From Hyphomicrobiales bacterium (GTDB taxonomy: Bacteria > Pseudomonadota > Alphaproteobacteria > Rhizobiales > Rhizobiaceae), in NCBI GenBank assembly GCA_900472175.1, contig UCHD01000005.1:62001-126000 (forward strand): DNA of 64,000 bases. Reading direction: 5' to 3'. The translations under genes were made by a program, and so were the position numbers. How positions within the stretch are numbered: the stretch's first letter is position 1; each line of letters begins with the position of its first letter. Shown in pieces: positions 16,737-27,001 of the stretch. A model generated the notes under the pieces. The model had not been told where the DNA came from, did no database searches, and saw only the letters and a program-made list of their open reading frames with translations.

Positions 16737-18793
16737 GCATGACCGATCCCATTGCAGTGTTTCGAATGGAAGCGGCGGAACTGTTTGAGCAGATCGAGTC
16801 CGGTCTGCTCGATCTGACCCACCGGCTCGACGACAGGGAGCAGATCGACGCAGTCTTTCGCGGCCTCCACACACTCAAGGGATCGGGTGCGATGTTCGGC
16901 TTCGACGCGCTCGCAGCCTTCACCCATCATTGCGAGACGGCCTTCGACCGGGTTCGCAAGGGTGAAAAACCCGCCACAAGCGAGCTGATTGCCGCCGTTC
17001 TTGCTGCGCAGGATCATATGCGCGCGCTGGTCGACCGGCCGACGGACGACCACGGCAATATCGGCGACATTCTCTTGAGCCAGTTGCAGCGGGCGGTCGA
17101 GGGCGGCGCGCCGATGACGGCGCCTGCGCAGGCAATTCAAGCGGAGCCTGCGGCTGTTGCTGTGAAAAGTGCTGTCAATACCTGGCGTATCCGCTTCAGC
17201 CTGCCTGTCAATTCCATGGTCAATGGCACAAATCCGCTGGGCCTGCTGGACGAACTGCGCGATCTCGGCGAATGCCGCATCGCTGTGAATACCTCAGCCA
17301 TCCCATCGCTGGATGTGCTTGTCCCCACCGATCTGCATCTGTCCTGGGATGTGACGGTGACGACCGATCAGCCGCGTTCGGCGATCGATGATGTCTTTAT
17401 CTTCGTGCTCGACGATATGCAGCTTGATGTCGAGACGCTGACAGACGGCGTTCCAGCGATTGCCGAACCTGCCGTGGTTCAGGCCGAACAGTCTGTGCCG
17501 GTGGTTCTGCCCGTCGCGGTCGCCGCGCCTGCCGCGCTGCCTGTTCCGGTCCAAGCGCCGGCCGCGCCAGCCGTCGAGCGCGAAGCTCCGGGTGGCAATG
17601 ATGCGCGCCAGGCAAAGGCTTCTGAGAACGTCCGTGTCCCCGCCGAGCGGCTGGACGAACTGATGGACCGTGTCGGCGAGCTGGTGATCGCGCAGTCGCG
17701 CCTCCGGCAGCTGGCCAGTTCCAGCACGGACCTGCAGCTGCGGTCGGTCTCTGAAGAAATCGAACGGTTGTCGGGTGAATTGCGTGACACGATGATGGTT
17801 CTGCGCATGGTGCCGGTCGGCAGCCTGTTCGGCCGGTTCCGGCGGCTGGTGCATGATCTCGCTCGCGAGACCGGCAAGGTCATCGAACTGGTGACGGAAG
17901 GCGAGACCACCGAAGTCGACAAGACCGTCATTGAACGGTTGGCCGATCCGCTGGTGCATCTGGTGCGCAACTCGATCGACCATGGCCTGGAATCGCCGGA
18001 AGAACGCCGTGCAGCCGGCAAGGACGAGGCTGGCAAGATCATGCTCTCGGCCCGTCAGGCGGGTGGCGAAGTGATCATCACCATCAAAGACGACGGCCGC
18101 GGCATCAATCGCGAGCGGGTACGGGCCAAGGCAGAGGGCTCCGGTCTCATCCAGCCCGGCGCCGTGCTGTCCGATCAGGACCTGCTGCAGCTGATTTTCG
18201 CTCCCGGCTTTTCGACGGCGGCACAGGTCACCAACCTTTCCGGCCGTGGTGTCGGCATGGACGTGGTCAAAAAGACGGTCGAGACCCTGCGCGGTGCGAT
18301 CGACATTACCAGCCAGGCCGGCCAAGGCTCAGACGTGTCGCTGCGCATTCCGCTGACATTGGCGATCATCGACGGGCTTCTGGTCCGCGTCGGTACCGGG
18401 CGCTACGTCATCCCGCTGTCGGCGGTGGAAGAATGCCTGGAGCTGTCGCTCGAGGAAGATCTGCGTTCGCGCGGCCGCAGCTTCATTTCGCTGCGCGACA
18501 GCCTTGTGCCGTTCCTGCGGCTGCGCGATCTGTTCCGCACCGGCACAAAGCCGGATGCGCATCAGAAGGTCGTGGTCATTTCAACCGGCACGGAGCGCGT
18601 CGGCATGGTCGTCGACCAGATTATCGGCGACCACCAGACGGTCATCAAGTCGATGTCGAAGCTGCATCATGACGTCGCCACCTTCTCCGGCGCGACCATT
18701 CTCGGCGACGGCAGTGTCGCCCTCATTCTCGATGTCGCCCATCTGGTGGCGGCCGGTCAGCAACAGGAGGCGCAGGTGCGCGCGGCAGGATGA
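16733..18793 (+). CDS. cheA: Chemotaxis histidine kinase CheA
   Basis: This 686-residue kinase has the usual order of domains. An Hpt domain carries the phospho-accepting His46 in LHTLKGSGAMFG. A middle region at about 140-235 may bind CheY, and an Ala/Pro/Val-rich linker lies around 240-285. The dimerisation helix contains LDELMDRVGELVIAQSRL. The ATPase domain has the N box HLVRNSIDHGLE, DDGRGIN, GFSTA and GRGVGMDVVKKTV. A C-terminal CheW-like domain couples it to receptors. The length is normal. It is coupled by ATGA to cheY upstream and cheW downstream. Confidence 0.95.
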   Translation: MSMTDPIAVFRMEAAELFEQIESGLLDLTHRLDDREQIDAVFRGLHTLKGSGAMFGFDALAAFTHHCETAFDRVRKGEKPATSELIAAVLAAQDHMRALVDRPTDDHGNIGDILLSQLQRAVEGGAPMTAPAQAIQAEPAAVAVKSAVNTWRIRFSLPVNSMVNGTNPLGLLDELRDLGECRIAVNTSAIPSLDVLVPTDLHLSWDVTVTTDQPRSAIDDVFIFVLDDMQLDVETLTDGVPAIAEPAVVQAEQSVPVVLPVAVAAPAALPVPVQAPAAPAVEREAPGGNDARQAKASENVRVPAERLDELMDRVGELVIAQSRLRQLASSSTDLQLRSVSEEIERLSGELRDTMMVLRMVPVGSLFGRFRRLVHDLARETGKVIELVTEGETTEVDKTVIERLADPLVHLVRNSIDHGLESPEERRAAGKDEAGKIMLSARQAGGEVIITIKDDGRGINRERVRAKAEGSGLIQPGAVLSDQDLLQLIFAPGFSTAAQVTNLSGRGVGMDVVKKTVETLRGAIDITSQAGQGSDVSLRIPLTLAIIDGLLVRVGTGRYVIPLSAVEECLELSLEEDLRSRGRSFISLRDSLVPFLRLRDLFRTGTKPDAHQKVVVISTGTERVGMVVDQIIGDHQTVIKSMSKLHHDVATFSGATILGDGSVALILDVAHLVAAGQQQEAQVRAAG

Positions 18794-19296
18794 TCGAAGC
18801 AGTTCAGACAAACGACAGACAGCCGCAATCCGACACGCATTGGAACAGCGACGGCGAGCTGGAAGTGCTGACATTCGACCTTCACGGCGAAACGTTTGCG
18901 CTTGAGGCAGCCATGGTTCAGGAAATCCTCGACCTGTTGCCGGAAACCACTGTTCCCGGCGCCATGCCCTTTGTCGGCAGCGTCATCAATTTTCGCGGCA
19001 AGGTCATCCCGCTTGCCGATATTCGCCTCGCTTTCGGCATGGAAGCGGCGGAAACGACGATCGACAGCCGTATCATCGTCATCGAGCTTAATCTCCAGGG
19101 AGAGCCGACATTGGTCGGCCTTCGAACAGACAAGGTGAATGAAGTCACCACGCTTGCCAAGACATCCAGTGAGGCGCCTCCCAGCGTCGGGATGCGGTGG
19201 CGGCCGGACTACATCAATTGCCTGGTCAAGCGGGGAGGACAATTCATCATCCTTCCCAACCTGCAGGCGATTTTCTCATTCAGGAAAGACACCTGA
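18790..19296 (+). CDS. cheW: Chemotaxis coupling protein CheW (first copy)
   Basis: This 168-residue SH3-like adaptor links CheA to receptor tips. The core from about residue 20 has the CheW pattern, with [17 protein letters not shown] in the middle and VDEV-like strands after it. The N-terminal 20 residues are a polar extension. It overlaps the end of cheA by four bases and is followed after 55 bases by the first receptor gene. A second, clearly different cheW lies downstream, so the array may have two adaptors. Confidence 0.93.
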   Translation: MIEAVQTNDRQPQSDTHWNSDGELEVLTFDLHGETFALEAAMVQEILDLLPETTVPGAMPFVGSVINFRGKVIPLADIRLAFGMEAAETTIDSRIIVIELNLQGEPTLVGLRTDKVNEVTTLAKTSSEAPPSVGMRWRPDYINCLVKRGGQFIILPNLQAIFSFRKDT

Positions 19297-19351
19297 CGCC
19301 GCGCAGGCTGCATACGGCATGCGCGGTTGTTCATATTCAAGGAATTTGACA

Positions 19352-21046
19352 ATGCGATTTACCATCAAGCTCAAACTGGCGATCGCCTTTGTGTTCGTTA
19401 TCGCCTTGCTGCTTGGAACGGCCGGTTACGGTATCCTGAGCCTCGGCAATCTTAATCAGACAGTTGAAGACGTGCTGCAAGGCCCGGCCGCGCGCCTGCA
19501 GCTTGCCCAGCAGATCAATATCTATCAGTTGCAGGCGATCCGTCAGCAGAAGAACCTTCTGGCCGCGACATCGGAAAAAGAATCCTCGGATGCCCGCACC
19601 AAGGGCGACCACAATCGCAAGCTTTTCGATGAAACGCTGAATGAAGCAACCGCCAAGGCAACCGAACAGGGCAAGCCGAACTGGGTGAAACTGCAGGCGC
19701 TGTCGGTTCAGGCAAATGAGGCCGAAAGCCAAATCCGCAAATTCCTCGATGCCGGTAATGCGCCCGCCGCGCAGAACATCTCCGTTACCACGGCGCGTCA
19801 GAGCGCCAATGATATGGACGCCATTCTCGAAGAGGTCGTCAGGCTTGAGGAAACGCGTCTTGCCGAAGCGCAGGCCGCCGCCGACGCAATGTATCTGAAC
19901 ACGCGTTTGATGATGACGGCGGCGGCAGGTCTCGCCGTGCTGATTGCCATTGCTGCCGCCATCTGGATTTCGCTGACCATCAGCAAGGGCCTGCGCCGCG
20001 CAACGACTGCCGTTGCCGATGTCGCCGATGGTGATCTGACAAAGCTTGCGGAAATTACCAATCGCGATGAGATCGGTGCTCTTCTCGGTAATGTCAACGT
20101 GATGATCGAACGCCTGCGCGGCGTCGTTGCTGACGCGCTGTCGGCCTCCGACAATGTCTCCGCCGGTAGCCAGGAACTGTCGGCCAGCTCCGAGCAGGTC
20201 AGCCAGGGCGCGACCGAGCAGGCAGCGTCTGCCGAAGAAGCCTCCGCCTCGATGGAAGAGATGGCTGCTAACATCAAGCAGAATGCCGACAATGCGGCCC
20301 AGACCGAGAAGATTGCCCGTCAATCGTCGAAGGATGCGGAAGCCAGTGGCGAAGCTGTGTCGCGTGCCGTCAGCGCCATGCGCACGATCGCCGAGAAGAT
20401 CGGCATCGTCCAGGAAATCGCCCGCCAGACCGATCTTCTCGCCCTCAATGCTGCGGTCGAGGCGGCCCGCGCCGGCGAGCATGGCAAGGGCTTTGCTGTC
20501 GTTGCCTCGGAAGTCCGCAAGCTGGCCGAACGCAGCCAGTCGGCAGCGGCTGAAATCGGCCAGATGTCGAGCGATACGGTCAAAGCTGCTGCCGAAGCGG
20601 GTGACATGCTGAACCGGCTGGTTCCGGATATCCGCAAGACCGCCGAACTGGTCTCGGAAATCTCGGCCGCGTGCCGCGAGCAGGACATCGGTTCGAGCCA
20701 GATCAACGAGGCGATCCAGCAACTCGACAAGGTCACGCAGCAGAATGCCAGCGCCTCCGAGCAGATGTCGGCGACCTCCGAAGAACTGGCGGCCCAGGCG
20801 GAAGAGTTGCAGGCATCGATCGCCTTCTTCAAGGTGGACAGCGCCAATCACGGTGCGAGCGTCCGGAAGGCCGTTGCACCCGTGGTGCTGACAAAGGTTT
20901 TGACGACAAAGCCGGTTGCACACCGCAGGCCGGCAGCCGTTGGAAACTCGGTTGCCTCCCAGCAGGCACGGGCCAAGGGCTTTGCTCTCGATCTATCGAT
21001 GGGTGGCCCGGATGCCGAAGACCAGAATTTCCGTGAGAGCGCATAA
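19352..21046 (+). CDS. Methyl-accepting chemotaxis protein (receptor 1)
   Basis: This 564-residue transmembrane receptor has a first membrane helix at about residues 9-31 and a periplasmic four-helix-bundle domain of about 155 residues. A second membrane helix lies near 188-210, followed by one HAMP domain and a methylation/signalling region. The conserved tip is present ([24 protein letters not shown]). The ATG after AAGGAATTTGACA was preferred over an in-frame start inside cheW. From about residue 250 the protein is nearly identical to receptor 2, including the final [17 protein letters not shown] tail. No NWETF-type CheR tether is present. The ligand is unknown. Confidence 0.92.
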   Translation: MRFTIKLKLAIAFVFVIALLLGTAGYGILSLGNLNQTVEDVLQGPAARLQLAQQINIYQLQAIRQQKNLLAATSEKESSDARTKGDHNRKLFDETLNEATAKATEQGKPNWVKLQALSVQANEAESQIRKFLDAGNAPAAQNISVTTARQSANDMDAILEEVVRLEETRLAEAQAAADAMYLNTRLMMTAAAGLAVLIAIAAAIWISLTISKGLRRATTAVADVADGDLTKLAEITNRDEIGALLGNVNVMIERLRGVVADALSASDNVSAGSQELSASSEQVSQGATEQAASAEEASASMEEMAANIKQNADNAAQTEKIARQSSKDAEASGEAVSRAVSAMRTIAEKIGIVQEIARQTDLLALNAAVEAARAGEHGKGFAVVASEVRKLAERSQSAAAEIGQMSSDTVKAAAEAGDMLNRLVPDIRKTAELVSEISAACREQDIGSSQINEAIQQLDKVTQQNASASEQMSATSEELAAQAEELQASIAFFKVDSANHGASVRKAVAPVVLTKVLTTKPVAHRRPAAVGNSVASQQARAKGFALDLSMGGPDAEDQNFRESA

Positions 21047-21066
21047 CTGCGCCCGATCGTAATCCG

Positions 21067-21114
21067 GCGGCCCTTACGGGGCCGCTGCAGTGTCCGCGTG
21101 TGTAGGCGCGGACA
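21067..21114 (+). other. Two GC-rich hairpins between the receptor genes
   Basis: GCGGCCC (21067-21073) pairs with GGGCCGC (21079-21085), and TGTCCGCG (21091-21098) pairs with CGCGGACA (21107-21114). Both stems are perfect, and neither has a following T-tract. They may be RNA processing or attenuation structures between the two receptor cistrons. The rest of the 199-base gap shows no clear promoter. Confidence 0.5.
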
Positions 21115-21245
21115 GGAACTTTCCGAAACTACCGGTTCCGCGGACGTGAATCACTCACCGCATCGCTTTGCTGGCTCGGACACCCCTCCAATTGGGCTCC
21201 TATTCGGGATGCCCGTGTGTTTCCGGCCAAAGTAAGGATTTTACG

Positions 21246-23060
21246 GTGCGCATAACTATCAAACTGAAACTCGCAATCGTGTTCGCGGTCATCATCCTGT
21301 TGACCGGCGGAATGGCCACTCTGGCTGTTCTCAACCTCTCTTCGTTGAACACCGCTATCACGCATATGGTCAACGGACCGATCGTCGACATGAAGACCGT
21401 CATCGATCTCAGCGGCGCCTTCAACGGAACGGTGCGCGCTGAAAAGAACGCGATCCTCAGCGAAAACCCAGCGGAGATCGCCGAGTTCGTCAAGTCGATG
21501 AAGGATCGCCAGGTGCAGCTGGATGGGTTCATAACAACACTTTCAAAGTCGGAAGATCCTGACGTCCGGGCCAAGGCGGCTGAAATTCGTACGCTCTATG
21601 AGCAATATATGCCGCTTCAGTTGCGGGTAGCGGACCTTTCGACCCAAAACACGATGGAATCGAACATCCAGGCATCGGCCCTGACCATGGGCGCCGGGCG
21701 CGACATGATGAACAAAGCGCTGCAATTGATCGACGAGGTCAGCGGTGTCGTCACCGGCAACGTTCAGGAAACCGACGAAGCGACCGATATTCAATATCTG
21801 AATTCGCGCCTGCTGCTGATTTCGGCGACCATCGCGCTGACGTTGTTCTCGTTCGCCGCCGCTGTCTGGATCTCGCTGAACATTTCGCGTGGTCTGCGCC
21901 GCGCTGTCGAACTTGCCGATGCCGTCAGCATTGGTGATCTCAACTATGAAATCGCCCACAAGAGCAACGACGAGATCAAGGATCTGGTCAATTCGATGCA
22001 GGTCATGACGTCCAACCTGCGCAACACGGCAAGCCTTGCTGACAAAGTTGCAGACGGCGACCTGACGGTCGAGCCGGCACCGCTGTCGGAAAAGGACACG
22101 CTGGGTCTGGCGCTGCAGCGTATGGTCGAGCGTCTTCGTGGCGTCGTTGCCGATGCCCTGTCGGCTTCCGACAATGTCTCGGCCGGTAGCCAGGAACTGT
22201 CGGCAAGCTCCGAGCAGATTTCGCAAGGCGCGACCGAGCAGGCGGCATCCGCCGAAGAAGCCTCTGCCTCGATGGAAGAGATGGCCGCCAACATCAAGCA
22301 GAACGCCGACAATGCCGCGCAGACCGAAAAGATTGCCCGCCAGTCCTCGAAGGATGCTGAAGCGAGCGGTGAGGCTGTTGCCCGCGCCGTGAGCGCCATG
22401 CGGACGATCGCTGAAAAGATCGGCATCGTTCAGGAAATCGCCCGCCAGACCGACCTTCTCGCCCTGAACGCCGCCGTTGAAGCAGCCCGTGCCGGCGAGC
22501 ATGGCAAGGGCTTTGCCGTCGTCGCTTCCGAAGTCCGCAAGCTTGCCGAACGCAGCCAATCGGCTGCCGCCGAAATCGGCCAGATGTCTGGTGATACCGT
22601 CAAGGCTGCAGCCGAAGCCGGTGACATGCTGAACCGTCTGGTTCCGGATATCCGCAAGACCGCCGAACTGGTCTCGGAAATCTCCGCTGCCTGCCGCGAG
22701 CAGGATATCGGCGCCAGCCAGATCAACGAGGCGATCCAGCAGCTCGACAAGGTGACCCAGCAGAATGCCGGTGCTTCCGAGCAGATGTCGGCCACCTCTG
22801 AAGAACTGGCCGCCCAGGCGGAAGAACTGCAGGCTTCGATTGCCTTCTTCAAGGTCGATGGTGCAGGCGTTCGCGTCGCTGCCAAGAAGCCGTCGCAGAA
22901 GCCTGCGGCGCGCACCTTTGCCCCAACCGCTGCCCGCAAGGCGCCGGCCGCCGCGCAGAACAGCATTTCGGCCCAGCAGGCACGCGCCAAAGGTTTTGCC
23001 CTCGACCTGTCGATGGGCGGGCCGGATGCAGCCGATGCTGATTTCCGGGAAAGCGCTTGA
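21246..23060 (+). CDS. Methyl-accepting chemotaxis protein (receptor 2)
   Basis: This receptor of about 604 residues has a GTG start 8 bases after AAGGA. Its first helix lies at about residues 7-30, and its periplasmic helical domain is different in sequence from receptor 1. The second membrane helix is near 190-215. Two consecutive HAMP-like repeats follow ([20 protein letters not shown] and a copy about 55 residues later), where receptor 1 has one. The signalling domain is nearly the same as in receptor 1. The pair looks like a duplication with a replaced sensor part. The next cheW starts two bases after its stop. Confidence 0.92.
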   Translation: MRITIKLKLAIVFAVIILLTGGMATLAVLNLSSLNTAITHMVNGPIVDMKTVIDLSGAFNGTVRAEKNAILSENPAEIAEFVKSMKDRQVQLDGFITTLSKSEDPDVRAKAAEIRTLYEQYMPLQLRVADLSTQNTMESNIQASALTMGAGRDMMNKALQLIDEVSGVVTGNVQETDEATDIQYLNSRLLLISATIALTLFSFAAAVWISLNISRGLRRAVELADAVSIGDLNYEIAHKSNDEIKDLVNSMQVMTSNLRNTASLADKVADGDLTVEPAPLSEKDTLGLALQRMVERLRGVVADALSASDNVSAGSQELSASSEQISQGATEQAASAEEASASMEEMAANIKQNADNAAQTEKIARQSSKDAEASGEAVARAVSAMRTIAEKIGIVQEIARQTDLLALNAAVEAARAGEHGKGFAVVASEVRKLAERSQSAAAEIGQMSGDTVKAAAEAGDMLNRLVPDIRKTAELVSEISAACREQDIGASQINEAIQQLDKVTQQNAGASEQMSATSEELAAQAEELQASIAFFKVDGAGVRVAAKKPSQKPAARTFAPTAARKAPAAAQNSISAQQARAKGFALDLSMGGPDAADADFRESA

Positions 23061-23062
23061 TC

Positions 23063-23557
23063 ATGGCAACAGCATCGCTGGAATCGCAATTCGTCACGTT
23101 CAGTCTCGGCGAGGAGGTCTTTGCCGTCCCCGTCGAAGTGGTCCGGGAAATCCTCGACTATGAGGAAGCCTTCAAGATCCCCAACGGCCCCGACTATCTG
23201 CTCGGCCTGCGCGATGTGCGCGGGCAGGGCGTGCCGACCATCGATCTCAGGCTCAAGCTCGGCCTGTCGAAAACCGTGCCAACACCCCATACGCGGGTGT
23301 TGGTGATGGATATCCCGCTGGAAAACCGGACGCTGTCGCTCGGCCTCGTCGCCGACCGTGTTTTCGAAGTCACGCCATTCCGGCGTGACCAGATCGAGGC
23401 GGCGCCCGATATCGGCATCCGCTGGCGTTCGGGCTATATCGCCGGTGTGGTGCGCCGGGAAGGCGGCTTTGTCGTCATCATCGATCTCGCCAGCCTGCTT
23501 TCGCGCGAAGAGACGGCCTTGCTGACCCTGCCGGGTTCGGCAGGGCATGCCGCTTGA
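23063..23557 (+). CDS. cheW: Chemotaxis coupling protein CheW (second copy)
   Basis: This 164-residue CheW-family adaptor has VTFSLGEEVFAVPVEVVREIL-like strands at the N-terminus, GLRDVRGQGVPTIDLRLKLGL in the middle, and a final IIDLASLLS. It is only distantly similar to the first CheW of the operon. The start chosen is the ATG two bases after the receptor stop; a TTG two codons upstream is less likely. Two CheW types beside one CheA suggest mixed arrays or a receptor-specific adaptor. Confidence 0.92.
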   Translation: MATASLESQFVTFSLGEEVFAVPVEVVREILDYEEAFKIPNGPDYLLGLRDVRGQGVPTIDLRLKLGLSKTVPTPHTRVLVMDIPLENRTLSLGLVADRVFEVTPFRRDQIEAAPDIGIRWRSGYIAGVVRREGGFVVIIDLASLLSREETALLTLPGSAGHAA

Positions 23558-23567
23558 GGTATTGAGC

Positions 23568-24422
23568 ATGAATGTTGCCGTCCGTCAGACGCAGTCGCTT
23601 TCTGATCATATCAGCAAGCGCAACTTCGATCGCCTCGCGCGGTTCATCTATGACTATAGCGGCATCAAGATGCCGCAGAGCAAGCTGACGATGCTTGAAG
23701 GCCGCCTTCGCCGGCGCCTTCGGGCGACAAATATCATGAGTTTCGACGATTATTGCGATTTCCTGTTCAACGAGGACGGGATCGAGCAGGAAGCTGTCTA
23801 CCTGATCGATGCCGTGACGACGAACAAGACGGATTTCTTCCGTGAATCCAAGCATTTCGATTTCATGCGCGATGTTTCACTGCCTGCTCTTTTGAACAAG
23901 GGGCATCATAATCTGCGGGTCTGGAGTTCAGCCTGCTCGACCGGTGCCGAGCCCTATACGATTGCGATGGTGATGGCGGAGTTTGCCGAAGGGCGATCGG
24001 ATGTCGATTATTCGATCCTGGCCACCGACCTTTCCACCGAGGTTCTTCAGGTTGCCCGTCAGGGCATCTATGCCGACGATATCGTCGCGCCCGTGCCGGT
24101 CGCCCTGCGCAAGAAATATGTGATGACGGCGAAAGAACAGGGGCGGCGCGAGGTTCGTATCGCGGCGAAACTGCGCGCCAAAGTCGGCTTCGGCCGGATG
24201 AACCTGATGGATGCGAAATACCCGGTCGGTAGCCCCATGCACATCATTTTTTGCCGCAACGTGCTGATCTATTTCGATAAGCCGACGCAATCGGACGTGC
24301 TGACGCGGCTGTGTGATTGCCTTTTGCCCGGCGGCTATATGTTCATCGGCCACTCGGAATCGATCACCGGCATTGATCTGCCGTTGAAACAGGTCTCGAA
24401 TACCGTTTTCCAGCGTACGTGA
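23568..24422 (+). CDS. cheR: Chemotaxis protein methyltransferase CheR
   Basis: This 284-residue enzyme methylates receptor glutamates with S-adenosylmethionine. An N-terminal helical domain of about 85 residues precedes the SAM domain, which begins near TNKTDFFRESKHFDF. The SAM loop is VWSSACSTGAEPYTIAM, and the active-site region is IIFCRNVLIYFDKPTQ. GAGG lies eight bases before the ATG, which was chosen over an upstream in-frame ATG inside cheW. It starts ten bases after cheW. Confidence 0.94.
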   Translation: MNVAVRQTQSLSDHISKRNFDRLARFIYDYSGIKMPQSKLTMLEGRLRRRLRATNIMSFDDYCDFLFNEDGIEQEAVYLIDAVTTNKTDFFRESKHFDFMRDVSLPALLNKGHHNLRVWSSACSTGAEPYTIAMVMAEFAEGRSDVDYSILATDLSTEVLQVARQGIYADDIVAPVPVALRKKYVMTAKEQGRREVRIAAKLRAKVGFGRMNLMDAKYPVGSPMHIIFCRNVLIYFDKPTQSDVLTRLCDCLLPGGYMFIGHSESITGIDLPLKQVSNTVFQRT

Positions 24423-24474
24423 TCCCTGATTCCGGACCGGTTCTCCGGTCCATTCTTTGAAGAGACAGGCCGAT

Positions 24475-25569
24475 ATGGCAAAGAAAGTCCGTGTTCTGAT
24501 CATCGATGACAGCGCCAGTGTCCGCCAGACCCTGACGGCGGTGCTGCAGCAGGATCCCGATATCGAGGTGATGGGCGCGGCATCCGATCCGTTCATGGCG
24601 GCGCGCAAGATCGCCGAGGATATTCCCGACGTCATCACGCTGGACGTGGAAATGCCGCGCATGGATGGCATCACCTTCCTGCGCAAGCTGATGGCGCAGC
24701 ATCCCATCCCGGTGGTGATGTGCTCGTCTCTGACAGAGACCGGTTCAGAGACGTTGCTGCAAGCGCTGGAAGCGGGTGCCGTGGATATCATCCTCAAGCC
24801 GAAGATCGGCGCGGCAGATCATCTGGCCGAAAGCGGCATGCGCATTCGGGAAGTGGTCAAGAGTGCTGCACAGGCGCGGGTTTCCGGGGTTCGCCGCCCA
24901 TCGGCGCGTTCGGCAGGCGAGGCGTCCAATCCGAATGCGAGATTCACGGCCGACGCCATGCTGCCGCCGCCAACGGGGCGCGCGATGGCCAAGACCACGG
25001 AAATGGTTGTCTGCGTCGGCGCATCCACCGGCGGAACCGAGGCGCTGCGGGAAATGCTGGAAGCGCTGCCTGCCAATGCGCCGGGCATTGTGATCGTTCA
25101 GCACATGCCGGAAAAATTCACCGCCGCCTTTGCCAAGCGGCTGAACAGCCTGTGTGAGGTCGAGGTCAAGGAAGCCGTGGATGGCGATCCGGTCTTGCGC
25201 GGCCATGTGCTGATTGCGCCGGGCGACCAGCACATGCTGCTGGAGCGCCAGGGCGCCCGCTATTACGTTTCCGTCAAGACTGGACCGCTCGTTTCGCGCC
25301 ACCGGCCATCGGTGGATGTGCTGTTCCGCTCCGCCGCCCGGGCTGCCGGCGGCAATGCCATGGGCGTCATCATGACCGGCATGGGCGACGACGGCGCACG
25401 CGGCATGGAGGAAATGAAGCAGGCGGGGGCTTTCACGGTGGCACAGGACGAGGCGACTTCGATCGTCTTCGGCATGCCCAAGGAAGCGATTGCCCGCGGC
25501 GGCGTCGACCGGGTTGTGCCGCTTGACCAGATCGCGCGGGAAATCCTGATGGCGCAGTCGCGATTTTGA
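24475..25569 (+). CDS. cheB: Chemotaxis protein-glutamate methylesterase CheB
   Basis: This 364-residue enzyme removes receptor methyl groups and deamidates receptor glutamines when phosphorylated. The receiver domain has Asp57 ([11 protein letters not shown]). A linker of about 60 residues leads to the esterase domain, with its triad at Ser184 (GASTGG), His210 (VQHMP) and Asp306 (GMGDDG). No cheD follows, unlike many rhizobial che operons. It is the last che gene, and a palindromic repeat begins about 30 bases after its stop. Confidence 0.94.
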   Translation: MAKKVRVLIIDDSASVRQTLTAVLQQDPDIEVMGAASDPFMAARKIAEDIPDVITLDVEMPRMDGITFLRKLMAQHPIPVVMCSSLTETGSETLLQALEAGAVDIILKPKIGAADHLAESGMRIREVVKSAAQARVSGVRRPSARSAGEASNPNARFTADAMLPPPTGRAMAKTTEMVVCVGASTGGTEALREMLEALPANAPGIVIVQHMPEKFTAAFAKRLNSLCEVEVKEAVDGDPVLRGHVLIAPGDQHMLLERQGARYYVSVKTGPLVSRHRPSVDVLFRSAARAAGGNAMGVIMTGMGDDGARGMEEMKQAGAFTVAQDEATSIVFGMPKEAIARGGVDRVVPLDQIAREILMAQSRF

Positions 25570-25601
25570 GGCGGAGCCGAACCGTTTGAGTTCGAGGAAG
25601 A

Positions 25602-25748
25602 TTACCCCCTCTGTCACTTCGTGACATCTCCCCCACAAGGAGGGAGATTCTTCTTTTCCCTCGAGTCTCATATAAGGGGTGCCGGAGGTCAACGGCCAAT
25701 CTCCCTCCTTGTGGGGGAGATGTCGGCGTAGCCGACAGAGGGGGGTAA
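25602..25748. repeat. RIME-like intergenic palindromic repeat, family A copy 1
   Basis: A long inverted repeat whose outer arms read TTACCCCCTCTGTC and, on the right, GACAGAGGGGGGTAA, with inner arms GACATCTCCCCCACAAGG and its complement. Each arm contains its own small palindrome (TGTCAC-ttc-GTGACA on the left, TGTCGGC-gta-GCCGACA on the right). These differ in sequence but both keep pairing. A second copy lies at 56713-56858. Mosaic elements of this kind are known from Rhizobiaceae intergenic regions. It separates the convergent cheB and DUF993 genes and may serve as a bidirectional terminator. Confidence 0.8.
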
Positions 25749-25780
25749 CTTTCCGCAAGCTGCAGGGGCTGATGAAACCC

Positions 25781-26944
25781 TCAAACCCCTTGCGTCACCA
25801 GAAACGCCTTCATCCGTTCGACTGCCGTCTCCGGCATATCCAGCACATTGGCCTTGTCGGCGAGACGAAAAATTTCGGCATAATGCAGCACGCCACGGGC
25901 CGACTGCATGCCAGCCGGCATGGTGAAATGCCGCTGGTGGCCATTCAGCCAGGCGAGGAAGACGACGCCGGCCTTGTAATATTGTGTCGGGGCTTCGAAG
26001 ATTTTTCGTGACAGGGGGACCGTCGGTTCGATCACCGCGCGGAACGTCTCGACATCGCCCGCTGCCAGCGAGGCCAGAGCTTTCGAGGCGGAGGGCGCCA
26101 CGGCATCGAAGATACCGAGCAGGGCGTGGCTGTATTTCCGGCCGTCGCCTTCGATCAGTCCGGCATAGTTGAAATCATCGCCGGTGAAGCAGAGCACATC
26201 GTCGGGTAGGCGGTTCCGCAGGGCGATCTCATAGGCGTTGTCGAGCAAGGAGATCTTGATGCCTTCGACCTTCGCTCTGTTCTCCTCGATGATCGACAGG
26301 ACCGTATCGAGCGCCGTTTCGAAGTTTTCCGATCCCCAATAGCCCTTCAGCTGCGGATCGAACATGTCGCCCAGCCAGTGCAGTACGACCTTGTCCTTGG
26401 TCTGCGACAGGATGCGGCCATAGACCTTGCGATAGTCATCAGGCGATTTGGCGATGCCGGCGAGCGCCCGGCTGGCCATCATGATCGAGCGGCCGCCTTC
26501 TTTTTCGACGAAACCGGCCTGGGTTTCGTAGGCGCGGATAACGTCATCGAGCGAGCGGGTATCGGCGGGGGCAAGGTGATCGGTTCCGGCACCGCAGGCG
26601 AGATCGGCGCCCGGCACCGTGCGGGCTTCGGCCAGCGACCGGCGGATCAGTTCCTGCGCGCCTGCCCAATCCAAACCCATGCCCCGCTGCGATGTGTCCA
26701 TCGCCTCGGCAATCTTGAAACCCAACGCCCAGAGATGATGGCGGAAGGCCATGGTCCGTTCCCAGTCGATGGCCGGGCGGCCCCATGGATCGAGATCGCG
26801 TAACGGATCAGAGACCACGTGCGCGGCGGCATAGGCGATACGATTGAAGGTCGGGGCTGTTTGTGGCCGCAAGACCGGTGTTCCCGTCAAGCGGTAAATC
26901 TCAAGCGAGCCGTCGGCACGCGGCAGCGGCAGGGTGGCGGACAT
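25781..26944 (-). CDS. DUF993 family protein (dihydrodipicolinate synthase-like barrel)
   Basis: This 387-residue cytoplasmic protein matches, from memory, the DUF993 family, thought to adopt an aldolase-type TIM barrel related to dihydrodipicolinate synthase. Members occur in sugar-catabolic clusters beside Gfo/Idh/MocA oxidoreductases, but the reaction is unknown. The start has a very strong ribosome site (GAGGAGGAG). It is transcribed divergently from the LacI gene, and an operator-like site lies in its promoter region, so it very probably belongs to the same regulon. No frame damage is visible. Confidence 0.7.
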   Translation of the reverse strand: MSATLPLPRADGSLEIYRLTGTPVLRPQTAPTFNRIAYAAAHVVSDPLRDLDPWGRPAIDWERTMAFRHHLWALGFKIAEAMDTSQRGMGLDWAGAQELIRRSLAEARTVPGADLACGAGTDHLAPADTRSLDDVIRAYETQAGFVEKEGGRSIMMASRALAGIAKSPDDYRKVYGRILSQTKDKVVLHWLGDMFDPQLKGYWGSENFETALDTVLSIIEENRAKVEGIKISLLDNAYEIALRNRLPDDVLCFTGDDFNYAGLIEGDGRKYSHALLGIFDAVAPSASKALASLAAGDVETFRAVIEPTVPLSRKIFEAPTQYYKAGVVFLAWLNGHQRHFTMPAGMQSARGVLHYAEIFRLADKANVLDMPETAVERMKAFLVTQGV

Positions 26945-26980
26945 GCGGGCTCCTCCTCGGGGTGATGAAAGCCGATTAAT

Positions 26981-27001
26981 TTAGATCGTTCCAAATTTCA
27001 A
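26981..27001 (-). promoter_or_regulatory. Promoter and LacI-type operator of the DUF993 gene
   Basis: Read on the minus strand, TTGAAA (27001-26996) is followed at once by TTTGGAACGATCTAAA. The block AATTTGGAACG is shared with the operator at 27211-27224 in the opposite orientation, and GGAACGATC is an imperfect palindrome around the central CG. The layout (a -35-like hexamer with the operator filling the spacer) mirrors the LacI-gene promoter. This suggests joint repression by the LacI protein encoded here. Confidence 0.55.

Noticed and set aside
25602-25748. Possible CRISPR or insertion-sequence end
   Set aside because: There are only two palindromic arms with no regularly spaced repeats or spacers, and no transposase gene. 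It fits an intergenic palindromic element instead.
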